From NCBI RefSeq assembly GCF_963676685.1, contig NC_092345.1:86121592-86185591 (forward strand): a DNA stretch of 64,000 bases, read 5' to 3'. The position numbers and the translations under genes were made by a program. Source of the DNA: Mytilus edulis (Eukaryota; Mollusca; Bivalvia; Mytilida; Mytilidae). The notes beneath the pieces were generated by a model. It was not told the DNA's origin and ran no database searches. It saw nothing but the letters and a program-made list of their open reading frames with translations. Below, one piece after another: positions 46,621 through 55,774 of the stretch (position 1 is the first letter of the stretch; the number at the start of each line of letters is the position of its first letter).

Positions 46621-47560
46621 ATATTATATAATGGACCAAAATTATCAAGCAAACGACCATTACTACGTCTGAGAATTCTTATGATTTGGTTTTATTAGTT
46701 TCTTTTAAAGTTACCCATAGAAAATATTTTCCTAATTTTGTTTACCATTTTCCGATACCTTAGTTGTGATTAGTATTTCTTGGCATTTTTTTCACCTAAC
46801 CAATATTTTTAAGTTTATCGTGGAAGGTTTTTAAATTACTCAATTATTAAATGTAAACACTTCCGTTATTGGTCATATTATTATAGATATTTATATGCAC
46901 CTTAAATTTAATATAGTTTGATATTATTTGCTTTGTCTGCTATTCATACAAATATTGATACGGATAGTTATCCATTTTAAAGGACACTTACTCATTCATA
47001 GGCTGATAATAAATACAAGAAGAACCAACCTTACCATTGTGTACACCGAATTTCAGAGTACGTGTTGTTGTAGTTTGTCTCATTTGCACAATCAAATTGT
47101 AATGAAGAGTCGAAATGGGGTGTCCTTTACATTAAAACAAACAAATTATTTTATCAATAACATACCTTCATACTTTCTATAACGGTTAAACAGAACCGTT
47201 CAACCCGCATTACGTTATTATCTCACAACAATCACAGATACAAGGCTAGAAAAGAAAGAAACAAATATGTGGTCAAGTGAAATCTGAAAAGATCTTTTCG
47301 TAAGACAAAAATCCTATACAATGTTTGCTACTTAAAAAGATATAACTTTCTTTTAATGTAAATTGGCGAAATATTCAACAATGAAATAAAAAACGATAAG
47401 AAAATAAAGGGACAGTTCTCCACTTTATAAAAATTTGAAAATAAATGTTAAATCCAACGGCATTCAATACTTTAAGGTTTCTTTTCTAATACATGTATAT
47501 AATGTTTATATTTTTACCAACTATTTAAATAAAGGCAACAGTAGTATACCGCTGTTCAAA
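46621..47560. other. Non-coding stretch in the left arm
   Basis: The 84-codon frame 46928-47182 has no recognisable domain. Nothing else seen. Mirrored at 55775-56714. Confidence 0.4.
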
Positions 47561-47784
47561 ATGTATGTATGTATGTATGTATGTATGTATGTATGGATGG
47601 ATGGATGGATGGATGGATGGATGGATGGATGGATGGATGGATGGATGGATGGATGGATGGATGGATGGATGGATGGATGGATGGATGGATGGATGGATGG
47701 ATGGATGGATGGATGGATGGATGGATGGATGGATGGATGGATGGATGGATGGATGGATGGATGGATGGATGGATGGATGGATGG
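47561..47784. repeat. Compound microsatellite (ATGT)8(ATGG)48
   Basis: 47561-47592 is ATGT x8 and 47593-47784 is ATGG x48, without interruption. All open frames across it on either strand (WMDG or HPSI repeats) are by-products. Confidence 0.95.
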
Positions 47785-47889
47785 ATGCATGTGCCTGTCC
47801 CAAGTTACATATTTTCATGTATTTACATTTTTCTGGGTGGAATTTTAGTAGCCATTTGTCAACCATGCTTCCGTCTTGTGTAGGTAATC

Positions 47890-48299
47890 TTGAATACTAG
47901 CGAGGTTTTGTCTGAGATTTCAAATATTGACATCAAGCGTGCACGAAAGAGGGCCTTTTATGGCCAGCTGATACAAGCTGATGGATTGACAAAAAACTCA
48001 AAACTAGATTAACTGTTCTTTCTCAAGATGATAACGTTATCATTCCTTTTCCGTCCATTAATAGGGGCCCTGTCGATGAAAGCATAAAAGGCGTGGTGAT
48101 GATTATGAATGCACATGGTGGCTCTATAGTTAGACAAACAAAGGGGTACTTCAGAAGAAATCAGGTTCATTTTTTTGCAAATACGACTTTAAATGTGTTT
48201 GGAGTCCCAATGAGTGATATGAGTGTGAGAGAGATACATGAGATAGTGCGTAAATTATCATTGAGTGGAGGGCAAGGTTTTGTGCAGTCTGTATAAGAA
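47890..48299 (+). pseudogene. Remnant of an unidentified protein gene (left-arm copy)
   Basis: Two overlapping frames read as one protein broken by a shift near the A6 run at about 47991. The first gives SNIDIKRARKRAFYGQLIQA and the second continues with LSQDDNVIIPFPSINRGPVD, SIKGVVMIMNAHGGSIVRQT and finally SLSGGQGFVQSV before TAA. Composition is protein-like over about 130 residues. AATAAA follows at 48495. There is no ATG in context at the start, so it is a 3' exon or truncated copy. I do not recognise the family. Confidence 0.45.
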
Positions 48300-48569
48300 A
48301 GGCAGCTGTACTGTAATTCTGGTAGGTGTTAATGTTGAAGAATGAAAGTTATGTGTAACTGAAGGTGTCACATATCTCTGTTTTGTAGCAACAAGTAAAC
48401 ATACTTGTTTCTAAAATGTATGAAAATTTAGTATTTTATGCATGCTGTAAATGATGCACCTTCTTTTGCTTTTGATTATTGTTCTTTAGTATTTAATAAA
48501 TTTCAATCTTGCATGTATATTCTGCTCTATTATTATTTTCAAATTTTGTGCAGGTTAAAACCATTTTTA

Positions 48570-48720
48570 AGCAATATTTTGTACATGTTATAACATGTAC
48601 GAGGTACTTTTGTACATGTTATAACTTGTATTTTAGCATTGTACAAATTATAACATGTACAATATTTTTGTACATGTTATAACCTTTACAAAATTGCAAC
48701 TTGTACATGACATATAGATT
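48570..48720. repeat. Cluster of short ACATGTTATAACATGT palindromes
   Basis: At least four full or partial copies of TGTACATGTTATAACATG within 150 bp. They share the GTTATAAC core with the GCGTTATAACGC palindromes at 42874-43840 but differ in the outer bases. Mirrored at 54635-54785. Confidence 0.6.
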
Positions 48721-48889
48721 AAATAAATATTAACACAATAAATCAGCATTAAATAAGTTGGAGAGAGAGAGAGTTAGATATTGTATGGTGTGGAAAAGTT
48801 ATATAATTATTCAAATTTGGAGAAAAAAAAACAGTCAATATTATCCCTTTTTATATAAAATGTTATTCTTTTGTACATTTTAACAAACT

Positions 48890-48985
48890 CGTCATAGATA
48901 CCAGGATTGAAGTTTTGTATTTGCACCAGACGCAGGTTTCGTCTACAAAAGACTCATCAGTCATAATTTTCAAGTGCTTCATGAT
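48890..48985 (+). repeat. Dispersed bivalve-type repeat fragment
   Basis: CTCGTCATAGATACCAGGAT, then CCAGACGCAGGTTTCGTCTA and AAAAGACTCATCAG. Recalled as one of the commonest mussel repeats. Mirrored at 54370-54465. Confidence 0.55.
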
Positions 48986-49259
48986 AACACAACAAATCAT
49001 TATCATACTTGCAATTGTTTCAATAAAATAAAATGATGTGCATTAAAACACATGAAAAAAGTTAAATATCAAGCTGGCTAAAGTTAAACTGTGACAATCA
49101 ATCCCCATGTAGCCTTCATATTTCAAAGTCATTTCATTTCTAGTTGAAATCAATCACCAATGAAAACAATCATGAAATACTAATTGGTCTTTATTAATAT
49201 TTTTCAGGTTTTGATTTAAAAATATGAAATCGTTTGATTGAAGTTTTTATATAGTAGTC

Positions 49260-49898
49260 TTGTTTGATTTAACTTATCGTTCAGAGTATAGAAACCAGGA
49301 CCAGTTTATTCAAAAATGGTTCTCTGATATAAATAACTCATCAAGGGGGGAATTTTATTTACACTTCAAAGAAGAGTTTTGCTTAGAACCATATCTGTTA
49401 AAATTGAGGCGGGGTCATAGAGTTAATATATGTAAACTAAGGGTGTGTAATACAAAGTTTCCCATTGAAACAGGAAGATGGAGAAATGTACCACGAAATG
49501 AGAGACTTTGTCCACTTTGTAAAGCTGGTCTTGGGGATGTGTACCACTATATATGTATATGTACCAATTGTGAAGTTAAAGATTTAAGGGGGAGTTTCAT
49601 ACCTCTATATTATTCAAAATATCCAAACGTTAAAAAAGTACTGGGCATGCTTAAATATTGTAATAATAATGTGCTGTCTAAGCTGTCAATTTTTATTCAA
49701 AAGGTAGAAAAGATGCTTGTCTGATTTAAAATTGCAATAAACAAAGATTTATTTCTGAAGATGTATAATATAAAAATGTATACTGAATGTATAATGAAAT
49801 ATGTTTTGATTTATATTGTGCATAATATGCTCCTGTTACGCAGTCTTCTGCGGCTGAGTTTTCTTTAATAAACTATGAAACTATGAAACTATGAAATA
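49260..49898 (+). mobile_element. 5'-truncated LINE, 3' end of ORF2 and 3' UTR (left-arm copy)
   Basis: The frame 49260-49724 opens without an ATG (first codon TTG) and encodes 154 residues. A retrotransposon C-terminal zinc-binding region is visible: PIETGRWRNVPRNERLCPLC, with C84, C87, H96 and C101 in a CX2C...HX4C pattern (zf-RVT type). It is preceded by FKEEFCLEPYLLKLRRGHR. The stop at 49722 is followed by a 3' UTR and a tail of AACTATGA units (49870-49898). No RT catalytic domain is present, so the copy is a dead 5' truncation. The intact frame suggests recent insertion. Confidence 0.8.
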
Positions 49899-50482
49899 GA
49901 ACAATTAAGACTTACCAGGCTTTTTTTGCAAGGATCGAGGGTAATGATTAAAAAGAATTTACAGCATATACGTTTCATCAAGACAAGTTATGGTAAATAT
50001 GGTACGGGGAAGTATTTTCTCTACATATTTTATGTTGCTTTGTGTGTATCGACCGTTATATATACCCTGCTTAGGCTAATATTTTCGAGCACTGAATGAA
50101 AATTGAAATGAAATGAATTAGACTTGTCTTGTAGCAACGAATTTTGGATGAATCTACTTAAAAAAAATTAACATTTCCTGCTACCAAAAAAGGAATAAAA
50201 TGACGTTTATTTGTTTACATTCAACCGGCAAGTTTTTTACCCCAAGATGGTACTCAGAATAAAAAACTTTGAGGCTGCTGATTGGATGATGCAGGGATAG
50301 AATTATTATAATAAATTATCATTTTTTTTTATTACAAGCCCAATATATATATTTAGCATGTTTAGGTCGAAAGTAAAAGTAAGAATTAGAATATCATATT
50401 AAAAAGTTTAAATGATAAAGTTATAATGGATTCCACATATTTGAAATCTTGTAGCCGTTGCTAAATAAGTTCACAAAGCTAT
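49899..50482. other. Non-coding stretch in the left arm
   Basis: AT-rich flank between the LINE and the cassette fragment; nothing recognised. Mirrored at 52873-53456. Confidence 0.4.
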
Positions 50483-50798
50483 CCCACTATGAGTAAGTCC
50501 CAGGTAGTCTAGTGGTTAGGATTCCGCGCTCTCACCGCGGCGGCCGGGGTTCGATTCCCCGTCTGGGAAGATATTTTTGCGCCTTTTCTCCGGATCGATA
50601 TTGATATTAATAACGGTATATGCTTCAAACAACTGTTATGTGTACGTGGTCAATGAAAGAAACGGTGTATGTTTGTCCTATCATGCAAATATATACTATA
50701 TGATTTCCTTTTACACCACCGATACTGTATATAAATTATGTCTTTCTTCAGCTCAATATATAACGAGGCCGACTGATTGATGGTTCATTTCATGAAAA
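50483..50798 (-). repeat. Inverted 316-bp fragment of the tRNA cassette
   Basis: Cassette sequence in the opposite orientation to all complete units. It starts where similarity to the cassette begins (CCCACTATGAGTAAG) and stops at AAAA|CACTGAG, where cassette sequence in the normal orientation starts. Carries the only plus-strand tRNA-Glu. Confidence 0.9.
50498..50569 (+). tRNA. tRNA-Glu-CTC: tRNA-Glu (CTC), plus-strand copy
   Basis: 72 nt. Acceptor TCCCAGG pairs with TCTGGGA (one G-U), discriminator A. D arm GTCT/GGAT; anticodon stem CCGCG/CGCGG closing the loop CTCTCAC with anticodon CTC at 50531-50533; T arm CGGGG-TTCGATT-CCCCG. A box TAGTCTAGTGG and B box GGTTCGATTCC are intact. An oligo-T run (T5, 50573-50577) follows as Pol III terminator. 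CTC reads GAG codons. The mature tRNA receives CCA post-transcriptionally. Strand is reversed compared with the other six Glu copies because it lies in the left palindrome arm. Confidence 0.96.
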
Positions 50799-50815
50799 CA
50801 CTGAGCTACATCCCC
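50799..50815 (-). pseudogene. Truncated tRNA-Ala (CGC), 5' 17 nt only
   Basis: Only the first 17 nt of the gene (GGGGATGTAGCTCAGTG on the minus strand) remain. The junction at 50798/50799 removes the rest of the D arm, the anticodon and the T arm. It cannot make a tRNA. Confidence 0.85.
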
Positions 50816-50998
50816 GTCCCTGGATTTTCATCAATATTTCCTTTTCAATTCCGCCTTTTACCACAGGACAAGTGTTCAGGTAGGTGTCCTACGAGAGGTC
50901 GGAGATGCTCTCTTATGTTTAACTGTACATTTTTCACTTGATAGTGCACGAAAGACATAGTTTATGTGGACTCAATTACATTGACAAAAAATTAGGAG

Positions 50999-51070
50999 TG
51001 GAGATGCCGGGGATCGAACCCGGGGCCTTTCACATGCAAAGCGAACGCTCTACCACTGAGCTACATCCCC
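50999..51070 (-). tRNA. tRNA-Ala-TGC: tRNA-Ala (TGC), unit at 51 kb
   Basis: 72 nt. Acceptor GGGGATG / CATCTCC (one G-U), discriminator A. D arm GCTC-AGTGGTA-GAGC; anticodon stem TTCGC/GTGAA around TTTGCAT, anticodon TGC at 51038-51036; T arm CCGGG-TTCGATC-CCCGG. A box TAGCTCAGTGG and B box GGTTCGATCCC are intact. Terminator T6 at 50991-50986. G-U pairs in the acceptor stem are the usual alanyl-tRNA synthetase identity feature, but the G-U here is at pair 3-70, the classical position. Differs from the Ala-CGC gene of the same cassette by one base, the anticodon wobble position. Confidence 0.96.
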
Positions 51071-51464
51071 TTCACAACGATAAAACATTAAATTTAAGTA
51101 GTGTATTTTCATACCATGTATATATATATGCCACTCTGATTGTTAAAAAAAAGTCTTGCACCAAGACGAGATGGTTATCTTTATGTCTTTAACAGTTGAA
51201 ATTTGCTGAGCAAGTACATTAGATTTTGTAGTTCTTTTTCATGAAATGAACCATCAATCAGTCGGCCTCGTTATATATTGAGCTGAAGAAAGACATAATT
51301 TATATACAGTATCGGTGGTGTAAAAGGAAATCATATAGTATATATTTGCATGATAGGACAAACATACACCGTTTCTTTCATTGACCACGTACACATAACA
51401 GTTGTTTGAAGCATATACCGTTATTAATATCAATATCGATCCGGAGAAAAGGCGCAAAAATATC

Positions 51465-51536
51465 TTCCCAGACGGGGAATCGAACCCCGGCCGCCGCGGT
51501 GAGAGCGCGGAATCCTAACCACTAGACTACCTGGGA
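51465..51536 (-). tRNA. tRNA-Glu-CTC: tRNA-Glu (CTC), unit at 51 kb
   Basis: Identical to 50498-50569 in reverse orientation. Anticodon at 51503-51501; T5 terminator at 51460-51456. Lies in the spacer of the palindrome. Confidence 0.96.
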
Positions 51537-52064
51537 CTTACTCATAGTGGGGTAACTTAACACATATAAAGAGCAACAATAACAGCAATCATGCCTTTTT
51601 GTACGTTACAACGTCATTGGGAATGTCGACTGGCGTTAGATAGACTATAGAATGTCAATAACTTAAAACTGCAAAAGGCAGCGAAATCACCGCGAATAGT
51701 CGCTACCGTCGACGCTATATAACGCATTGTTTCAGGCTGGAATCATTAACATTAACATTCGATTTGTTCTGACTCACGATAATTAAGTTATAATCCATAT
51801 AATATTGTGACACAAGTAAAACATGTCGGGGGGAAGGGGGAGTGTGGTATTTATTCGGCTTTGCCTGAAATGTTTGAGCGTGCATTTGAGACATGCCTCT
51901 AAAGAATGATTTTGAAATTTGAAGTCATCTGTGCCGATCGAGTGCGCTGTTTAAACAGCACTAACATTTCGTTGCGCTTTCTATGATTTTCAAGGCAAAG
52001 CAGCATTGTGTAGGCGAGATTACTTTGATTTATCGATGGCGCTTTTGTCTGCGGCCAAAAAATA
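51537..52064. other. Cassette spacer between tRNA-Glu and tRNA-Ala (CGC)
   Basis: The 528-bp part of the 1,321-bp unit without a tRNA gene. It holds a G6-A2-G5 run (about 51829) and a GCGCTGTTTAAACAGC palindrome (about 51944-51959). Short frames over the tRNA genes and spacer (for example 51899-52099) are by-products. No further RNA gene recognised. Confidence 0.6.
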
Positions 52065-52136
52065 TGGAGATGCCGGGGATCGAACCCGGGGCCTTTCACA
52101 TGCGAAGCGAACGCTCTACCACTGAGCTACATCCCC
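52065..52136 (-). tRNA. tRNA-Ala-CGC: tRNA-Ala (CGC), unit at 52 kb
   Basis: 72 nt, same cloverleaf as the Ala-TGC gene except the loop TTCGCAT, anticodon CGC at 52104-52102, which reads GCG. A and B boxes are intact. Terminator T6 at 52062-52057, only 2 nt beyond the discriminator. Confidence 0.96.
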
Positions 52137-52319
52137 GTCCCTGGATTTTCATCAATATTTCCTTTTCAATTCCGCCTTTTACCACAGGACAAGTGTTCAG
52201 GTAGGTGTCCTACGAGAGGTCGGAGATGCTCTCTTATGTTTAACTGTACATTTTTCACTTGATAGTGCACGAAAGACATAGTTTATGTGGACTCAATTAC
52301 ATTGACAAAAAATTAGGAG

Positions 52320-52391
52320 TGGAGATGCCGGGGATCGAACCCGGGGCCTTTCACATGCAAAGCGAACGCTCTACCACTGAGCTACATCCCC
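52320..52391 (-). tRNA. tRNA-Ala-TGC: tRNA-Ala (TGC), unit at 52 kb
   Basis: Exact copy of 50999-51070, 1,321 bp away. Last Ala gene before the right palindrome arm. Confidence 0.96.
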
Positions 52392-52785
52392 TTCACAACG
52401 ATAAAACATTAAATTTAAGTAGTGTATTTTCATACCATGTATATATATATGCCACTCTGATTGTTAAAAAAAAGTCTTGCACCAAGACGAGATGGTTATC
52501 TTTATGTCTTTAACAGTTGAAATTTGCTGAGCAAGTACATTAGATTTTGTAGTTCTTTTTCATGAAATGAACCATCAATCAGTCGGCCTCGTTATATATT
52601 GAGCTGAAGAAAGACATAATTTATATACAGTATCGGTGGTGTAAAAGGAAATCATATAGTATATATTTGCATGATAGGACAAACATACACCGTTTCTTTC
52701 ATTGACCACGTACACATAACAGTTGTTTGAAGCATATACCGTTATTAATATCAATATCGATCCGGAGAAAAGGCGCAAAAATATC

Positions 52786-52857
52786 TTCCCAGACGGGGAA
52801 TCGAACCCCGGCCGCCGCGGTGAGAGCGCGGAATCCTAACCACTAGACTACCTGGGA
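52786..52857 (-). tRNA. tRNA-Glu-CTC: tRNA-Glu (CTC), in right palindrome arm
   Basis: Mirror image of 50498-50569 and also the regular third gene of its cassette. The cassette ends 15 nt upstream of the gene (52872), where unique flank takes over. Confidence 0.96.
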
Positions 52858-53456
52858 CTTACTCATAGTGGGATAGCTTTGTGAACTTATTTAGCAACGG
52901 CTACAAGATTTCAAATATGTGGAATCCATTATAACTTTATCATTTAAACTTTTTAATATGATATTCTAATTCTTACTTTTACTTTCGACCTAAACATGCT
53001 AAATATATATATTGGGCTTGTAATAAAAAAAAATGATAATTTATTATAATAATTCTATCCCTGCATCATCCAATCAGCAGCCTCAAAGTTTTTTATTCTG
53101 AGTACCATCTTGGGGTAAAAAACTTGCCGGTTGAATGTAAACAAATAAACGTCATTTTATTCCTTTTTTGGTAGCAGGAAATGTTAATTTTTTTTAAGTA
53201 GATTCATCCAAAATTCGTTGCTACAAGACAAGTCTAATTCATTTCATTTCAATTTTCATTCAGTGCTCGAAAATATTAGCCTAAGCAGGGTATATATAAC
53301 GGTCGATACACACAAAGCAACATAAAATATGTAGAGAAAATACTTCCCCGTACCATATTTACCATAACTTGTCTTGATGAAACGTATATGCTGTAAATTC
53401 TTTTTAATCATTACCCTCGATCCTTGCAAAAAAAGCCTGGTAAGTCTTAATTGTTC

Positions 53457-54095
53457 TATTTCATAGTTTCATAGTTTCATAGTTTATTAAAGAAAACTCA
53501 GCCGCAGAAGACTGCGTAACAGGAGCATATTATGCACAATATAAATCAAAACATATTTCATTATACATTCAGTATACATTTTTATATTATACATCTTCAG
53601 AAATAAATCTTTGTTTATTGCAATTTTAAATCAGACAAGCATCTTTTCTACCTTTTGAATAAAAATTGACAGCTTAGACAGCACATTATTATTACAATAT
53701 TTAAGCATGCCCAGTACTTTTTTAACGTTTGGATATTTTGAATAATATAGAGGTATGAAACTCCCCCTTAAATCTTTAACTTCACAATTGGTACATATAC
53801 ATATATAGTGGTACACATCCCCAAGACCAGCTTTACAAAGTGGACAAAGTCTCTCATTTCGTGGTACATTTCTCCATCTTCCTGTTTCAATGGGAAACTT
53901 TGTATTACACACCCTTAGTTTACATATATTAACTCTATGACCCCGCCTCAATTTTAACAGATATGGTTCTAAGCAAAACTCTTCTTTGAAGTGTAAATAA
54001 AATTCCCCCCTTGATGAGTTATTTATATCAGAGAACCATTTTTGAATAAACTGGTCCTGGTTTCTATACTCTGAACGATAAGTTAAATCAAACAA
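53457..54095 (-). mobile_element. 5'-truncated LINE 3' end (right-arm copy)
   Basis: Inverted duplicate of 49260-49898. The 154-residue frame at 53631-54095 is unchanged, with the same CPLC and HYICIC zinc-ligand positions; tail at 53457-53485. It was copied with the arm, not inserted separately. Confidence 0.8.
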
Positions 54096-55055
54096 GACTA
54101 CTATATAAAAACTTCAATCAAACGATTTCATATTTTTAAATCAAAACCTGAAAAATATTAATAAAGACCAATTAGTATTTCATGATTGTTTTCATTGGTG
54201 ATTGATTTCAACTAGAAATGAAATGACTTTGAAATATGAAGGCTACATGGGGATTGATTGTCACAGTTTAACTTTAGCCAGCTTGATATTTAACTTTTTT
54301 CATGTGTTTTAATGCACATCATTTTATTTTATTGAAACAATTGCAAGTATGATAATGATTTGTTGTGTTATCATGAAGCACTTGAAAATTATGACTGATG
54401 AGTCTTTTGTAGACGAAACCTGCGTCTGGTGCAAATACAAAACTTCAATCCTGGTATCTATGACGAGTTTGTTAAAATGTACAAAAGAATAACATTTTAT
54501 ATAAAAAGGGATAATATTGACTGTTTTTTTTTCTCCAAATTTGAATAATTATATAACTTTTCCACACCATACAATATCTAACTCTCTCTCTCTCCAACTT
54601 ATTTAATGCTGATTTATTGTGTTAATATTTATTTAATCTATATGTCATGTACAAGTTGCAATTTTGTAAAGGTTATAACATGTACAAAAATATTGTACAT
54701 GTTATAATTTGTACAATGCTAAAATACAAGTTATAACATGTACAAAAGTACCTCGTACATGTTATAACATGTACAAAATATTGCTTAAAAATGGTTTTAA
54801 CCTGCACAAAATTTGAAAATAATAATAGAGCAGAATATACATGCAAGATTGAAATTTATTAAATACTAAAGAACAATAATCAAAAGCAAAAGAAGGTGCA
54901 TCATTTACAGCATGCATAAAATACTAAATTTTCATACATTTTAGAAACAAGTATGTTTACTTGTTGCTACAAAACAGAGATATGTGACACCTTCAGTTAC
55001 ACATAACTTTCATTCTTCAACATTAACACCTACCAGAATTACAGTACAGCTGCCT

Positions 55056-55465
55056 TTCTTATACAGACTGCACAAAACCTTGCCCTCCACTCAATGATAA
55101 TTTACGCACTATCTCATGTATCTCTCTCACACTCATATCACTCATTGGGACTCCAAACACATTTAAAGTCGTATTTGCAAAAAAATGAACCTGATTTCTT
55201 CTGAAGTACCCCTTTGTTTGTCTAACTATAGAGCCACCATGTGCATTCATAATCATCACCACGCCTTTTATGCTTTCATCGACAGGGCCCCTATTAATGG
55301 ACGGAAAAGGAATGATAACGTTATCATCTTGAGAAAGAACAGTTAATCTAGTTTTGAGTTTTTTGTCAATCCATCAGCTTGTATCAGCTGGCCATAAAAG
55401 GCCCTCTTTCGTGCACGCTTGATGTCAATATTTGAAATCTCAGACAAAACCTCGCTAGTATTCAA
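55056..55465 (-). pseudogene. Remnant of an unidentified protein gene (right-arm copy)
   Basis: Inverted duplicate of 47890-48299, with the same frame break. The second-frame part at 55059-55262 is identical at protein level. Confidence 0.45.
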
Positions 55466-55570
55466 GATTACCTACACAAGACGGAAGCATGGTTGACAAA
55501 TGGCTACTAAAATTCCACCCAGAAAAATGTAAATACATGAAAATATGTAACTTGGGACAGGCACATGCAT

Positions 55571-55774
55571 CCATCCATCCATCCATCCATCCATCCATCC
55601 ATCCATCCATCCATCCATCCATCCATCCATCCATCCATCCATCCATCCATCCATCCATCCATCCATCCATCCATCCATCCATCCATCCATCCATCCATCC
55701 ATCCATCCATCCATCCATCCATCCATCCATCCATCCATCCATCCATACATACATACATACATACATACATACAT
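55571..55774. repeat. Compound microsatellite (CCAT)44(ACAT)7
   Basis: Mirror of 47561-47784 but four CCAT and one ACAT unit shorter: 55571-55746 and 55747-55774. The only difference I found between the palindrome arms. Confidence 0.93.

Larger units (their letters stand above)
45066..50798 (+). repeat. Left arm (5,733 bp) of a giant inverted repeat
   Basis: Read in reverse complement it equals 52557-58269. Wherever I compared the arms they were identical, apart from 20 bp of microsatellite length. It contains three copies of the exon-like segment, a GGAT microsatellite, a gene remnant, a LINE 3' end and, at its inner end, an inverted 316-bp piece of the tRNA cassette. Spacer between arms is 1,758 bp. 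Confidence 0.9.
50799..52872. repeat. Tandem tRNA cassettes between and into the palindrome arms (about 1.57 units)
   Basis: Begins inside the tRNA-Ala-CGC gene, runs through Ala-TGC and Glu to a complete following unit, and stops at 52872, where unique flank begins. Period 1,321 bp (for example 50999 and 52320). The part from 52557 is also the start of the right palindrome arm. Confidence 0.92.

Noticed and set aside
47435-47900. Several 80-140-codon frames with WMDG or HPSI repeats, and their mirrors at 55455-55900
   Set aside because: They are the ATGT/ATGG microsatellite read in each frame; tetranucleotide repeats give a 12-nt period with no stop in several frames.
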